Positions 22,801 to 45,672 of a stretch of DNA of 64,000 nucleotides are shown here, in pieces (the first letter of the stretch is position 1; every line of letters starts with the position of its first letter). The notes under the pieces were generated by a model. The model searched no databases, was not told the DNA's origin, and saw only the letters and a program-made list of their open reading frames with translations. The stretch comes from Paralichthys olivaceus (Eukaryota; Chordata; Actinopteri; Pleuronectiformes; Paralichthyidae). Made by a program: the position numbers and the translations under genes. The stretch lies in NCBI RefSeq assembly GCF_024713975.1, contig NC_091094.1, positions 16,897,001 through 16,961,000 of the forward strand, in the 5' to 3' direction.

Positions 22801-23961
22801 ATGCACTAATATAAAAACTGTAAAGAATAAACAATGTAGAAAATGTGAACATTTATGTTACCTTTTTACTTAAGTTTTTGCAACTTCTGTATATTTGGTT
22901 GTATTTGTTTTTTCTTCATAATAAAGTATGTAGTCAAACTGTAAAATATCAAGCCTCAATAAATTGTATTTCTCACAAGGGATTGATAAAGACAGACTTT
23001 AGCAATGTGTTTTTAAATAACTGTATATATCAGCCGATACATCAGTATAGCAGAAAAATGTTACTCCCTATTTTTGACATCAGCAATCCCAATCTTTTGT
23101 GCACAACTACCAACCACTTCTTGTGATGTTGTCCCCCCGCTGCACTTTCAAAGAGGTCAGAACATGATTTGCTCACTTGTGCTTTTGACAAAATCTCAGA
23201 TCTTGCTTAACCAATTTTGATAAAAGGGAATGAAGCACATCACTGTTCACTGCTGCATTTGAGCTTTAAAAATTACACAGATTTCCTAAAGGCGTGCTGC
23301 AGTTATTGCTCAAGGTATGATTAAAAAACCACTGAGGCAACATGTATATTGTTGACCCTACAATTGAGGAAATTTTTTTACACATGCCAAAGTTGTTCCT
23401 CATTCTTTGAGCTTTTATTTTTTGATAACTACATTTGAAGGGATGACATAGTGAGATCTCATTAGTACAATATTAGATTTTTATTTGCTATAAAATTGCA
23501 TCTGTGATACAATTGTGTGCACATATGAAGACTCAGACAATAAGGCTTTTTTAAATGCACATGTAGAGTGTCCCCTAACTCATGGTGAGTATGCTCTTTT
23601 AAGTGTAGTAGCTGGTCTGCTCAGTGACCGTGAGATCAGCAGAAAATGTCAGATGTGTCACTTGGTTTTGAGGAGTCTGTTCTCAAGGAGGTGACTTCCT
23701 GTGGTGTGTAAGAAGGGAAAGAGAAAGAATGATGTGGTCCTCGTGATTTGCCTGGCAGCTAAGAAAGCACATGACTGGAATAAATGGTATTCAAAGCTGA
23801 TTGGTCCATGGGCAAGAAGCTCTGCATGCAAATTTGTAGACTAATGTCTCCCTATGGCCTTCTCTGCACTGAGACATATTCACTTTATTGATTTTAATGT
23901 GGTGATTAGTTTATGACTCTTTGCATGTGGAACTTACTAAAGGTTGTTTGTCTCTCTGCAG
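19803..23961 (+). other. rab7a: rab7a intron 1 (4.2 kb)
   Basis: Runs from the GTAAGT donor at 19803 to the polypyrimidine/AG acceptor at 23951-23961 (TCTCTCTGCAG). The first 500 bp stay GC-rich and carry long antiparallel open frames with no recognised domain. The rest is AT-rich. A MiT/TFE-type M-box lies at 21624-21633. Confidence 0.6.
21624..21633. promoter_or_regulatory. M-box (MiT/TFE-type E-box) in rab7a intron 1
   Basis: The sequence GTCATGTGAC is the classical M-box bound by MITF/TFEB/TFE3, factors that control lysosomal genes. It sits about 1.8 kb into the first intron of a late-endosome/lysosome gene. The match is exact; function is inferred. Confidence 0.4.
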
Positions 23962-23971
23962 CTGCTGAAAA

Positions 23972-26940
<2,969 letters not shown>

Positions 26941-28045
26941 AGGACAACTCGGACCGTCTTCTCTCTTGGCTTTCTGAACCACCCTGTCACCGGTTACATC
27001 ACCTGCACCTTGCTCCGAGGGAAAGTACTTCCCTGCTGGTCTTCCTTCTTCAAACCACTGTTCATTCCATCAACACAACCCCACACGAAGTACGCTGCAA
27101 ATGGATGTACCCCACGCCCACCGCCCACTTAGCACACAAATTAATACACTAGGGTACTCGTTGCAAAATCCATTGCCCAAAGATCACACACACATGAGAA
27201 GAATGACACCCCTTCTGACCTCGCGGCCCCTGACTTGATAGCGATTGATCTCCAATTGTCTGACTGTGGCCCCTGATTCTCACACACAGGGGCCAGATGG
27301 AGCTATGTTCAAAGATGGCAATTGGGAACTCTGGATGGACTGGCTGACGCTCTGTAGTGTGAGACGATGTTGGCTAGTGTCAGCATTCCAAGTATCTTAT
27401 TCTCACGTCTGTTTTCTCTTTGCTTTATATTGCCTGACTTTCAACAAATTATATTGTGTGTGTGTATATATATATATATGTTTTTCCTCAATTGGCTGAT
27501 AATATTTCTGAAGCCAATCTGAAATAATTTTTTTGCACTTTCTTTTTATGTTTATTTCTTTCAAATGTTATAGTGGGATGACTGATTTTGGCCAACGTCG
27601 GCTACACACCTTCAAATGATCCCTGTTCGTTCTCCCTGTCTAATACACACTGAGAATCTGTTTGGTGATTGTTTTGCCTTCTCCCCTCGAGGTTTATGTG
27701 GGTTTACAACTGCCTCACCGAGCAGTAATGTTCCTGAGAAGAAAGGTGGAAGCTAATGATGCAGTCACAGTGGATTAATTCTTAATATATTAATATTTGC
27801 CTTTTATGTAACATTACTTGTACCGCTACTATTACTGCTGTATGTGTTTACGTCTTTCATCAGACATCTTTCAATGCTATGGAATTACAGTTCACGTCAC
27901 CAACACACACACACATCTTCTGTCATGTCTTTGTTATTGCTGTTCTCTCTATCTGCTTGTAGCTCAGGTCGGCTAAGTACTTAATATTTTTAATGGATTG
28001 TGTATTACGTTGTATAGACAATAAAGGTAAAAGGCTGATGGACTG
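26941..28045 (+). other. rab7a: rab7a 3'UTR
   Basis: Runs from the stop codon to a canonical poly(A) signal AATAAA at 28020-28025. The length of about 1.1 kb is typical for RAB7A. It contains short (TA)n near 27465 and (CA)n near 27903. The 3' end is inferred from the signal. Confidence 0.6.
28020..28025 (+). terminator. rab7a: rab7a poly(A) signal
   Basis: AATAAA followed by T/G-rich sequence within about 40 bp. A second, weaker candidate (AATAAA within an A-run) lies near 28177. Confidence 0.6.
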
Positions 28046-28814
28046 AACAGAAATCAATGTTCTCTCTCTCTCTCCATTTAAAGAAAAAAGATCCAACGTT
28101 TTGCTCTACTATTACTCCTTATAGAAGAAAATCACTGCGATGCCAATGATGTTGTCAAACAAAATTGGGATGTCAAATAAAAAAAACTCTTGAATATATC
28201 AGTGTAGCATTTTGTGTGTCAATGTGGTCAATTTCTTACATTTCCTTAATGCATCCAGGTTTTTCCTCACATGAGATTCAGTTACTTGTCTTGGTATTTG
28301 TGTCTGATATGAGACATGGGTGTTGTGTGATGTAATGTTCAGATGAACTGCAGTGTTTGAAAAACCTGGTGAATGCAAAGGGGTTTTCACTTCAATGAGC
28401 TAATTTGACATCTCACAAGGTCCTCACTCTTTAAATCTCTTGTGAGGGAGAGACCGCTCACACATCTCACAAATGTGGTGACCTTCACAAACTCACCCCA
28501 TTGTTCCATATTTGCTATTTAATACACAATCATTACTTCACTTTCCAGCAAGACAGCAAACATATGAACATGCCACTTTCTTTGAGAGAGAACTGTTATA
28601 TTCAAGTGTCCCAGTGAGGCAACATGTACAACAAACTTAAGCCGCTTAATAGAATTTAGAAATCATTAATTTTATAATATATATTTGTGTTTTTCTGCTA
28701 CATGATCATTTCTTCATTGTGTCAGGACACTGAGCCCCTACTATTTAGATCATTCTCAACTGCAATGTGTAAAAAGGATGACTAAACCACAGTGACTAAA
28801 CAAGATAAAAGTCT

Positions 28815-29168
28815 TAAAGGTTCAGTGTGTAGAACTTTGTGATATCTAGTGTTGAAATTGCACTTTGCAGCTGAACACCCCTCACCTCACCCTCTCCTTC
28901 CAAACATGAAAAAGAACCTGTGGTAGCGTCAGTTGTCATAAAAACTCAAAAGGTGTTTAGTTTGTTCAGTCTGGACTAATGTAAAAAACATGGCTCCTCC
29001 GTAGAGAGGGTCCCCTCCATGTAAATATAAAGTATTTGAATAAAAAGGGAAAACTACAATTGTTACAATTTAGATGAAATGAACTAGTGAAAACATCATG
29101 AGGATTATTCTACATTAAATTTCTGCCAATAGTTCCCTTTCACCTAAATCTTACACACTGGGCCTTTA
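28815..29168 (+). mobile_element. TIR-bearing MITE, full-length copy
   Basis: The left end AAGGTTCAGTGTGTA and right end TACACACTGGGCCTT form 15-bp imperfect terminal inverted repeats. They are flanked on both sides by TA, suggesting a TA target-site duplication as in Tc1/mariner-type elements. About 354 bp and non-coding. A second copy, truncated at its right end, lies at 61898-62192. I recognise the family as a high-copy element of percomorph fishes. Confidence 0.8.
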
Positions 29169-29545
29169 TGATAACACACACTCAATATGTAGACTTGTGA
29201 GCCACATGTTAATATGTGACAACAGGGAAAGCTCTGATGTGATGAATAAATAATACCGGCTGCATTCCATCTAGTTGACTTTGTTACGCCTCTGTTCTTC
29301 CAGCCATAGAAAATCAAAAATGTCTGCCACGCAAAAGGTCTGTTCTCATGTCTGTTCAGGAAAATACACTGGGCGAGCAGTCGGGGCAGTAGCTAGGATT
29401 TGATGCAGTACTGAGATCATTAGTGCAAATTACCCATCAAATAATAATAATTACACTGGTGTGTTCATAGAATTCTTTTTCATTATAGTGATTATGTATG
29501 TTTACTCATTTTATTTCCTCTCTAGGACATTTTTCAGTTGGGCCC
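29169..29545. other. Spacer
   Basis: No gene or clear repeat recognised between the MITE and the next repeat fragment. Confidence 0.5.
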
Positions 29546-29750
29546 TGACCTTGTCAGGACCAGTAGACCTCATTGGGACCAAAGCCTGGATGAGGCAAAA
29601 GCTCCTGGTTGAGATTAGTGGGAAAATTCATCGTGGCTGGTTTCAGATCAGTCAGACATGATTCTTGCTGTTCTGGGTTTGTACCCTCATGGCTGAATGC
29701 ACTCTTTGTAAGTTGCCTTGGATCAAAGCGTCAGCTAAATGATATGTAAT
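29546..29750 (-). repeat. Dispersed repeat fragments incl. SINE/LINE tail motif
   Basis: 29546-29581 is the reverse complement of the 18281-18316 repeat block. At 29707-29743 lies GTAAGTTGCCTTGGATCAAA followed by GCGTCAGCTAAATGA, a diverged copy of the conserved 'GTAAGTCGCTTTGGATAAA' tail seen in many fish retroposons; this piece reads on the plus strand. Related copies are at 51573-51609 (minus) and 57588-57628 (plus). Confidence 0.55.
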
Positions 29751-29862
29751 GCAGACGTTAACTGGTCATGGTTGAAGTCAGGGATAAGGTTTTGATTAGG
29801 CTGTCTATAATGAATATAATGCAAAGTCCTAATTAGGATATCTGAGCATACAAAACTTGTCA

Positions 29863-29900
29863 GTAATAATAATAATAATAATAGTTATTATTATTATTAT
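29863..29900. repeat. (AAT)n-(ATT)n inverted repeat
   Basis: About six AAT units run directly into about six TTA units, making a near-perfect palindrome able to form a hairpin. Confidence 0.8.
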
Positions 29901-30319
29901 AGAGCAACATTTTAAAGTCTACATTAATAAGTGCAAACAGTAATAAATTCATCAGTGAAATAAAATAATACCATCAGTTTTAAAATGGAAAATCATGTCA
30001 TGTCCCATGATATGTGAAAACTAGAGAAATCAACACTCAAATAAAATCAGGATAAAAACATATGTGGGCCTTAATTCGAACACGTCACTGAAAGACAGCC
30101 TTCTCCCATCCCATCATCAGAAACTCAAAGTAAAATGGCAGAAACCTGTTAAACAAATATTTCTACAGGAGGTTTCACACGTTTCACTTTGAATCACATG
30201 TTGAACAGCGCAGGAGCTGCTGTTGTTGTGCCTGTAACATGTCACTATAGCTAACATATAGCTGAACTGAAGATCGATCATATTTATTGAGAGTATACGT
30301 TTTGTTGTTGACATTATCT

Positions 30320-30427
30320 TTGAGATCGATGACAGAGCCGCAGCAGCTCGGTAGAGGCAGAGCGGACTTCCGGTGTTCTGACAAGTGAAGATACTTCCGC
30401 CTTTAGCTGCTCAGCTCCTACAGAGAA
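30320..30427 (+). promoter_or_regulatory. arpc4: arpc4 promoter / 5'UTR
   Basis: TATA-less, with a consensus ETS site ACTTCCGG at 30366-30373 and a second TTCCGC about 25 bp on, just upstream of the ATG. This is the arrangement usual for housekeeping genes. The start site was not determined. Confidence 0.55.
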
Positions 30428-32771
30428 ATGGTGAGAGAAACTACAGATTGATACTGAGTTTAATATGTTTTAACACGAAACCTGATCGATGTTAAACTGT
30501 TACAGCTCCTCGACTAACATCACATCCGGGTAGAGCGGCGCTGCGCGTTCTTTTCCTCCAGAGGTTTCACCTCTTCTAGCTAAGCTAGCTAACAGGCTAA
30601 CGTTAGCTCAGAGAAAACAAACGAGAACAGAACAATCCAGCGTCACAGAAGCGATCAGACGTGTGAGTGTCGGTGGTGGAGTTATAGTGAGATGTTGTTC
30701 AGTGTGATGTTTACGACTATGATGGATTTTAATGCACTTGGACGGAGGTCTGCTCCTCAGCATCTCAACCAGCTGCACTCAGCTTCATGAGGCAGTGACA
30801 GAACATGACACATTAAAACGTTCACACAGAGATTAAATATGAAGAAGCTTCGGATGAATGGCTGGTTGTCATGTGCAGATCATGAACATGAGCGAGCAGT
30901 CGCCCCTTCTGGGTTCAGACCAAAGCCAGATTGTAATCAGTGTAACCAGGGAGGAAGTGTGTGATCTGAAACAATTCTCCAGTCAGTCTGTGGATTCAGA
31001 GTCGCTCTCTTTGAGGAATCTTTCTCTTGTGCTCCTCCTCAGACGGCCACCCTGCGACCATACCTCAATGCAGTGCGCGCCACCCTGCAGGCCGCCCTCT
31101 GTCTGGAGAATTTCTCATCACAAGTGGTGGAGAGACACAACAAGCCAGAAGTGGAAGTGCGGTGAGCCTGACTTCACGGCTTTGAAACAAAGTACAAGAT
31201 TTACAAAACCAATAGTAAGAGTATGTGTTTCATTCCTCCTGTAGGAGCAGTAAAGAACTGCTGCTCCAGCCAGTGATCATCAGCCGCAACGACAAGGAGA
31301 AGGTTCTGATCGAGGGCTCCATCAACTCCGTCAGAGTCAGCATCGCTGTCAAGCAGGTCGGTCGGGCTCCAAACTGATGGTTACACTGATAAAGGATCAG
31401 ATTTAAATGGCGACGACTGACAACTATTTCCCTCTATCTGCTGCTTTAGGCAGATGAGATCGAGAAGATTCTGTGCCATAAGTTCATGCGTTTCATGATG
31501 ATGAGAGCAGAGAACTTCTTCATCCTCAGGAGGAAACCCGTGGAGGTAAGTGGGGGTTGAAACAGGGTGCTCACAAATACTGCATACATATGATGAGCCC
31601 TAAATATCCTGAAGTCATTTAGTTTGACATTGTTTTCATTTGATCAAGTTGAACGATCTTGATTAGTTAGAGCCCTTGAATGCCTCTTGAATATCTTAGT
31701 TAGCAGAGGCAGCAGAAACTAAACCGAGTGTTATGTTTAAATAATGATGGATGGTATTTAATCTTTGAGCCAGAAATGTCAACATATGTTTTATCATTAA
31801 TAAATACATAGGAAATGCCCAGAACAAGTATTTGTTTGAATTAGAGACTCGGTTTAACACATTTTCATGTGTGTAGTTGATGTCTTTGAATGCTGTTTGT
31901 TGTCTGTGTCATCTTCTATTTCTGGTACCTAATAGTTAGGGATTTCAGAGTAAAAGATTGATTTTCAAAATAAAGGTTTGGAAAGTTAAAAGTTAAATGG
32001 CAGAGTATCTATTTTACTTAAAAATGAAATGAAAAGAAAACCTGAACATTGTTCAGGGAAAGTTTGGAGGGAAATGGATGAAGGGTTTCGGATGAGTAGC
32101 CTGATACACACACACAGCTCTCCCATTATAGCAGCATAGAATAGCCCAGCCAACATGACAAACCCGAATCTCCGAGCCCGGCCCTGGGGTCAGTTTGGAT
32201 ATACAGGGTCCTGATGGGCTCAGGTCAGCTATCCACACTCTTCTGATGGCATCCTGAATTATGTGTGTCAGTTAAACACCTACAAGTGAAGACAGGACCA
32301 GATCCTCTCTTTACATCCATCTCTTTTCTTTTTCTACACAGGGGTACGACATCAGTTTTCTAATCACCAACTTCCACACGGAGCAAATGTACAAACATAA
32401 ACTGGTGGACTTTGTCATTCATTTCATGGAGGAAATTGACAAAGAGATCAGTGAAATGAAGCTGTCAGTCAACGCTAGAGCTCGTATCGTCGCTGAGGAG
32501 TTCCTCAAAAACGTAAGTGTGACTTGTCTACATTTTTATTTAGTAGATGAATGATTTGTTTTTGCATTATATTTCATATTAGGATGACAAACTATTAAAT
32601 ATTGTTTCTGATTGTGTTCAGTTTACTGCTTATTACTTCAATGTTTTATTATCAATAAAAGCTTAGTATGGTGTGTTATGATTCAGATAAAATCTTAATG
32701 TATTTCTGGTTTGTTGAAGAGAGATGTTTTGTAGCTCAGATGTTGTTTTTGTTTTGCTCTTGCAGTTCTGA
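30428..32771 (+). CDS. arpc4: Actin-related protein 2/3 complex subunit 4 (ARPC4, p20)
   Basis: Six coding exons: 30428-30430 (the ATG alone), 31043-31161, 31245-31356, 31450-31545, 32342-32512 and 32766-32771 (the last codon TTC plus TGA). The result is 168 residues, exactly the family length, and essentially identical to human. The tiny first and last coding exons match the conserved ARPC4 gene structure, where intron 1 follows the start codon. The protein forms, with ARPC2, the structural core of the Arp2/3 complex that nucleates branched actin filaments (established). Visible blocks include [60 protein letters not shown] and the long C-terminal helix [20 protein letters not shown]. All junctions are GT-AG. 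It is transcribed towards pfkfb4. Confidence 0.98.
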
Positions 32772-33270
32772 AACTGAGGAATACATTCTTTTTGCAATCT
32801 TGGCCGTCACTTTGGAGCGTTCACATCACAGGGCAGAGACGAGACAAAACGCAGAGAGACGTTCAGAAATATAAGATGTACGGTAAATATGTACTGGCCA
32901 ATAGGGTTTTGCCCGTAAACCTTAAAAAGCCCCTGTGCTCAGAAATATTGACATTTGTACATAATGAATATTTACACCAGACATGAATTTCTGAATTTCC
33001 TTTTAGAACATTTGGATGTGTCAGGGCAGGTCCTTAAACAAGAATCAGTATTAATGAGCACAGGGTAATATGGAAATTATTATTTACATTTTTATACATA
33101 CACAGACAAGTATGCACATTTCATTTTGCTGTTTTGTTACGACATGAAAACAATCAACCAGTATACGTTCCTTGTGTTAGTACACAGAGTAGATCCTATT
33201 GTTGATGGACCATTAAACTAAACTGAAATGTTTGCGGTGAAGATAAATAAAAACATTATTCTTTGTATTT
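32772..33270 (+). other. arpc4: arpc4 3'UTR
   Basis: From the stop codon to the poly(A) signal AATAAA at 33246-33251, which is followed by T-rich sequence. Length of about 0.5 kb inferred from the signal. Confidence 0.55.
33246..33251 (+). terminator. arpc4: arpc4 poly(A) signal
   Basis: Canonical AATAAA on the plus strand, 30 bp from an opposing AATAAA (33282-33287) on the minus strand. Confidence 0.55.
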
Positions 33271-33281
33271 TAGTGATTTCT

Positions 33282-33287
33282 TTTATT
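33282..33287 (-). terminator. pfkfb4: Candidate pfkfb4 poly(A) signal
   Basis: TTTATT on the plus strand is AATAAA on the minus strand. It is the first canonical minus-strand signal I find downstream of the pfkfb4 stop, which would give a 3'UTR of about 1.7 kb. Variant signals (ATTAAA type near 34245) would give shorter ends. Confidence 0.35.
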
Positions 33288-33714
33288 TATCTGTTGGGGT
33301 TTTATGAACAGCAGCTCGGTCTCACTCCCAAAACATCGCTGGTTCATCGAGATCGTGACGGCTGACAACAAACAAGGCATTTAGAATCTTTTTCTGTTAT
33401 ATACAATATCAAATGTATAATATTACAGAAATTGTACAGTTTTCAAAAAAGACAAAATATATTACATGTTAACTTTCACACAAAACTTACATCAAACAAA
33501 CATGCATGTACAGTTTGCACTGTACCTTATTTTATACTCCAAATACAACCAGGTACTTGTTGTGATAGAATTATTTATCAGTCATGTAGTGTCTTTTTTA
33601 GTGTCACACTTATGACTGAAGATTTCTGATAGAACTTTTACCTTAGTTCTTAAAGACTGAAACCTAATAAAGTCCCTTTTCTGAAGTCTGTTTGAATTAC
33701 AGAGCAGGAGCTGC

Positions 33715-34175
33715 AGGGCATTCAGAAAGTTCACCACTCCTTCACTACATATTTTGTTTTGTCGCAGCCTCATGCTGAATACAAATTATTTTCTTCCTTC
33801 AATCTAGACTCAAAACCACATGACAGAGCAATTTTAAAAGTTTGCAAATCCACTAAAAAGTAAAAACTGAAATATCACATTGAAGTGACACCTTGATTTG
33901 ATTCTGATTCAATTGTTGGACGTGCACACACACTCGTCTCAGATCACAGCTGACAAGCAAAGGTCGAGGAGATGCAGAGCTCAGAGACAGGAGTGTGTTG
34001 AGGCACAGATGTGGAAATGGTTTCCCTCCAAAAAATCTACTGTTGTTAATCTTGGAAGATTTTCCAAGAGCCAAGTTGTCTTCATCACTCTTAAATGGTG
34101 AAGTTAAAACAGCTAGGACTCTTCATAGAACAGGCTGCCGAACTGAGCAAATGTGTGAGAAGGGCCTAAGGTGAA
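33715..34175 (+). mobile_element. Tc1-like DNA transposon, 5' fragment
   Basis: The left end reads GGCATTCAGAAAGTTCACCA then CACTCCTTCAC, the typical terminal region of fish Tc1-like elements. AAACTGAAATATCACATTGA and a decayed start of the transposase helix-turn-helix region follow (around 33980-34170: CTCAGAGACAGGAGTGTGTT, GAGGCACAGATGTGG, ACTCTTAAATGG, CGAACTGAGCAAATG). Frames are broken and the element stops before the DDE catalytic domain, so it is inactive. It sits in the tail-to-tail gap between arpc4 and pfkfb4, probably inside the pfkfb4 3'UTR or just beyond it. Confidence 0.8.
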
Positions 34176-35002
34176 GCTAAACTTCACTCGTTACAGCAAA
34201 AGGTCTAAGAACTTGTGTAAATGTGATAATTTAGTTTTTCCATTTTTAATAAATCTATTTTTGCATTGTCATAATGGGTGTATATTGATAAAGCAAACAT
34301 TTCCTCTATGCACTTCTGCAACATAACAAAAAGATTCCTACTTAAATATACTATACATTGCACCTTTGACAAAAAAAGTGTTGCATTTATAATGCTAGTG
34401 CCACTTTATAAGTTGATTTTCTTTTTTCAGCACCTCTGGAATGTTTTTTGAAACATTGTTTTTATCATCTGAAATCAAAGCAGGCAAACTCAACCCATGA
34501 GCTGGTTCTTTCTAAACTACAAATCAATAACCAGGGAAAGAAAGTTCTTGTTTTACAAAAATTTAAATGTTCATTTGTGTCTTTTGAAAAGTTTCACAAC
34601 AGTCAGGGTTTAAGGACATTGGTCAGAAGTGTTTAAACTGAAGTAACTCTAGTCTCCTCATAATTTTTTTTTGGGGTCATGATATATGTTCTTCATACAA
34701 GGAAAACATCTAAACAAACAGAAAGCACCTGGCGATGTACACAGAGCACAATATACACTGGATGTTAAATATAATCCATCAGAAACGACGGAGAAAGTGA
34801 AGGGAATCTTACAATGACAACAGACCTACATATCAAAAATATTGGCGTTCACACAGTTCACAACAAACAGATGTATAAAAATGGATTGTATTTACTCAAA
34901 GTGCTTTATAGTTGGAGTCTGGGGAGATGTTCATTTCTCCGGATCAGTGACGAAGCTGCTGCAGTCGGACGAGGTCTCAGCAGTAACAGGAAGTGCAGGA
35001 GA
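34176..35002 (-). other. pfkfb4: pfkfb4 3'UTR region
   Basis: AT-rich sequence downstream of the pfkfb4 stop on the minus strand. No other gene seen. Confidence 0.45.
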
Positions 35003-43421
<8,419 letters not shown>

Positions 43422-43620
43422 GCTGGATGTCCCCCTCCTGACCTGGCCACACACTGACTGAGGTGGTGGGCTGCAGACCCGGTGGACAGATTCAGCAGCG
43501 GGGGGGAAGGAGGATCAGCTGAGGAACAGCAGCGCCCCGTCACCGTAACGACTGGAGAACATGCGCAACCCGAAGCGATGGGGCAAACAAAGGGCCTGGA
43601 GCAGGATGTACTGCAACTTC
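43422..43620 (-). promoter_or_regulatory. pfkfb4: pfkfb4 5'UTR and promoter region
   Basis: GC-rich region upstream of the ATG at 43421 (ACGCGTCC, GCGCCCCGTCACCGTAACG). No TATA box. A hypoxia-element core ACGTG lies further up at 43957-43961. PFKFB4 is hypoxia-inducible in mammals (established), but this single core is weak evidence. Confidence 0.45.
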
Positions 43621-44640
43621 AATTAAACTGCTATTTCATACATGTTCTAACCCCTCACCTCAAGGAATTCATATACGTTCATGCAATTATTTGATTTCAT
43701 GTTACAGTGTTAGCTCCAGCAGACTTGATAGAGGAATATAAATAATACAAATATGCCATATGTAAAGGGTGAGAATCGCAAGGTAGGACACGATACATTG
43801 CCCACAATTACATTAATATTACTATAGAGCAATTCTGCAAAGATCTATATAATGCCAGACAATCATATAACAAATACATCGTGATATCTGCCAAAAGCTG
43901 CTATCAGACATGCACTGAGCTCCGGATAATCTACAGACATTTTCTGGAGTGGCTGGACGTGAGAGGACGATGTCCGAGTGAGAGGCTCCGCACTTTCTGC
44001 TGAGTTTCTACCGCAAGTCCCCAAGTATGAAGTCTGCAGAAAATGTCTTGTGGAGGAAAAATGTGAAAGCACAGCAGGAGATCCTCAGCAGCATTCATCG
44101 TGCAGCGTGTTGATGATGTTAAAAAAGGAAAAAAGAAAAAGGAAAAAAATCTTTATGACTGGATGATATCAGGAATTAATCCAGTCAAACTTTAGCAACT
44201 ATTGGACAACTCATATTTATGCAGCCACAATAATAATGATAAAAAGAGCTCAGTCAAAGAGGGCAAACGGGCAACTTCAGCCCAATGCTACTCACATGCA
44301 TGCTGAAGAAGAATGCAAAATGCACCTAAAGAGGTAAAGTGCAGCATATGTGTATTTATTCACTGTTAATTGTTTCTTGTTAGTTTCACAGAGTTTGACA
44401 CAAACTGAGATTAATGTTTTTACAAAAAATAATTTTATAACAAGAAAGACAAATGTCCCTCTTATAACAGTTAGTTTTTAAATGATTACATTCACAAAAT
44501 GTAGGTAATTGGGAATATATAGGTGTTCATTTTTAGATTTCCTGTTTTTTGACATCTAGTGAATATTTCACATTTATCTGAATGTCTTGGATGTGACAAA
44601 TTCAAACTCCTCCAATCCTTTTCACAAACACATTTCCAGT
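43621..44640. other. Spacer
   Basis: Nothing recognised apart from a purine-rich run (AAAAGGAAAAAAGAAAAAGG) near 44120. Confidence 0.5.
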
Positions 44641-44754
44641 GCATCCAGAGAAGTCCACATCCTTTTGGTTTCTAGGAATGACACGTTACCGTAATGCCTC
44701 GTACAGAGGACTGAGCTGAGGCAGGAAAAAAAGCAGATGGAAGAAAAACAAGTG

Positions 44755-44935
44755 TTCGGTTCACGCGCACCACACATGGGCAGTGAATGCAGCGGGCGAC
44801 TGGTCCAATCAGAGAATAGATGACAGCTCCAGCAGCCAATAGGAGAGGAGGACCAGGGATAGGTAGGGCGTGCATTATGAAGAACACTATCGCAGCCTCA
44901 ACAGCGACACGACCCACACACGGGCCCCGGGTCAC
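44755..44935 (+). promoter_or_regulatory. GC-rich patch with paired CCAAT boxes
   Basis: Two CCAAT boxes in the same orientation (44805-44809 in GGTCCAATCAG, and 44836-44840 in AGCCAATAGG) are 31 bp apart, close to three helical turns, the spacing typical of NF-Y pairs. The patch is GC-rich (GCGGGCGAC, CACGGGCCCCGGGTC). No coding exon follows, and a CA microsatellite begins at 44978. Possibly a distal promoter of a non-coding RNA. Confidence 0.35.
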
Positions 44936-44976
44936 AAGCACACATCCCTCTAATGATACAAGTCATCAACAGGTCC

Positions 44977-44977
<1 letters not shown>

Positions 44978-45029
<52 letters not shown>
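44978..45029. repeat. (CA)n microsatellite
   Basis: About 26 CA units. Confidence 0.97.
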
Positions 45030-45032
<3 letters not shown>

Positions 45033-45460
45033 GTTATGTCAATATTTGATCCAGGATTGAAATCAGCTGCTCTTGTTGTTTGTATTTGATGTAATTTCTA
45101 TTGGATTTCTGATACATCATCACAAATGTTATTATTTTAAAGAAACACAGCAACACAAGAAAAATCAGTAAATCTCTTGCTGTAGATGTTATAATACTAC
45201 TTTCTGATTGTGACTCACATCTGGTTATATCATGAATGAAATGACTTAAAGGACATGTGACAAAACTCAGCGTCAATTCACAGAATCAATGTTAACCCTT
45301 ATAGGTAAGTCAAGCTGCTGTCACTGTGATGTATGAATATGATTCGTTTTCAAGCTGAAAAACTGCCCACTTTGAAACGATTATATGTTTTACACTGTGA
45401 AGGGATTTATTGCTGAATAATTTCGTTGACATGCACTTTTTGTTTCTGGTTAATAACGAT

Positions 45461-45672
45461 GTGTAATGTGACACAGTAAAAGTTACTAGCTGCTAAGTGT
45501 TAGCTTCGGCTTCAGTGAATGTGGTAGCTTAAAAACGTTCTGAGTACATGAAAGTGATACAGATTGCACTGTTAAGCCTTATAGAAGCCGCATGTGCCAT
45601 AAATAAAACCTGTCGCCACCATTTCTGAACTACCAAGTCTCCCTGTCCGTTCCTTTGGAGCTCAACCGCCCG
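45461..45672 (+). mobile_element. LTR-like fragment
   Basis: Starts TGTAATGTGACAC. It contains an AATAAA (about 45602) followed by CTGTCGCCACCATTTCTGAA, and ends TCAACCGCCCGCACA, so the termini are TG...CA. A poly(A) signal near the right end and a GTCTCCCTGTCCGTTCCTTT-type R/U5 segment resemble fish retrotransposon LTRs. No flanking gag/pol was seen, so if real it is a solo LTR or fragment. Low certainty. Confidence 0.3.

Noticed and set aside
30858-31244. 128-codon frame starting MAGCHVQ with an internal MSEQSPLLG dileucine-like motif
   Set aside because: It runs from arpc4 intron 1 through exon 2 in the wrong frame. The arpc4 exon with its acceptor at 31041-31042 explains the region.
43957-43961. 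HIF response core ACGTG upstream of pfkfb4
   Set aside because: A single 5-bp core occurs very often by chance; not enough to call a hypoxia element despite the known biology of the gene.
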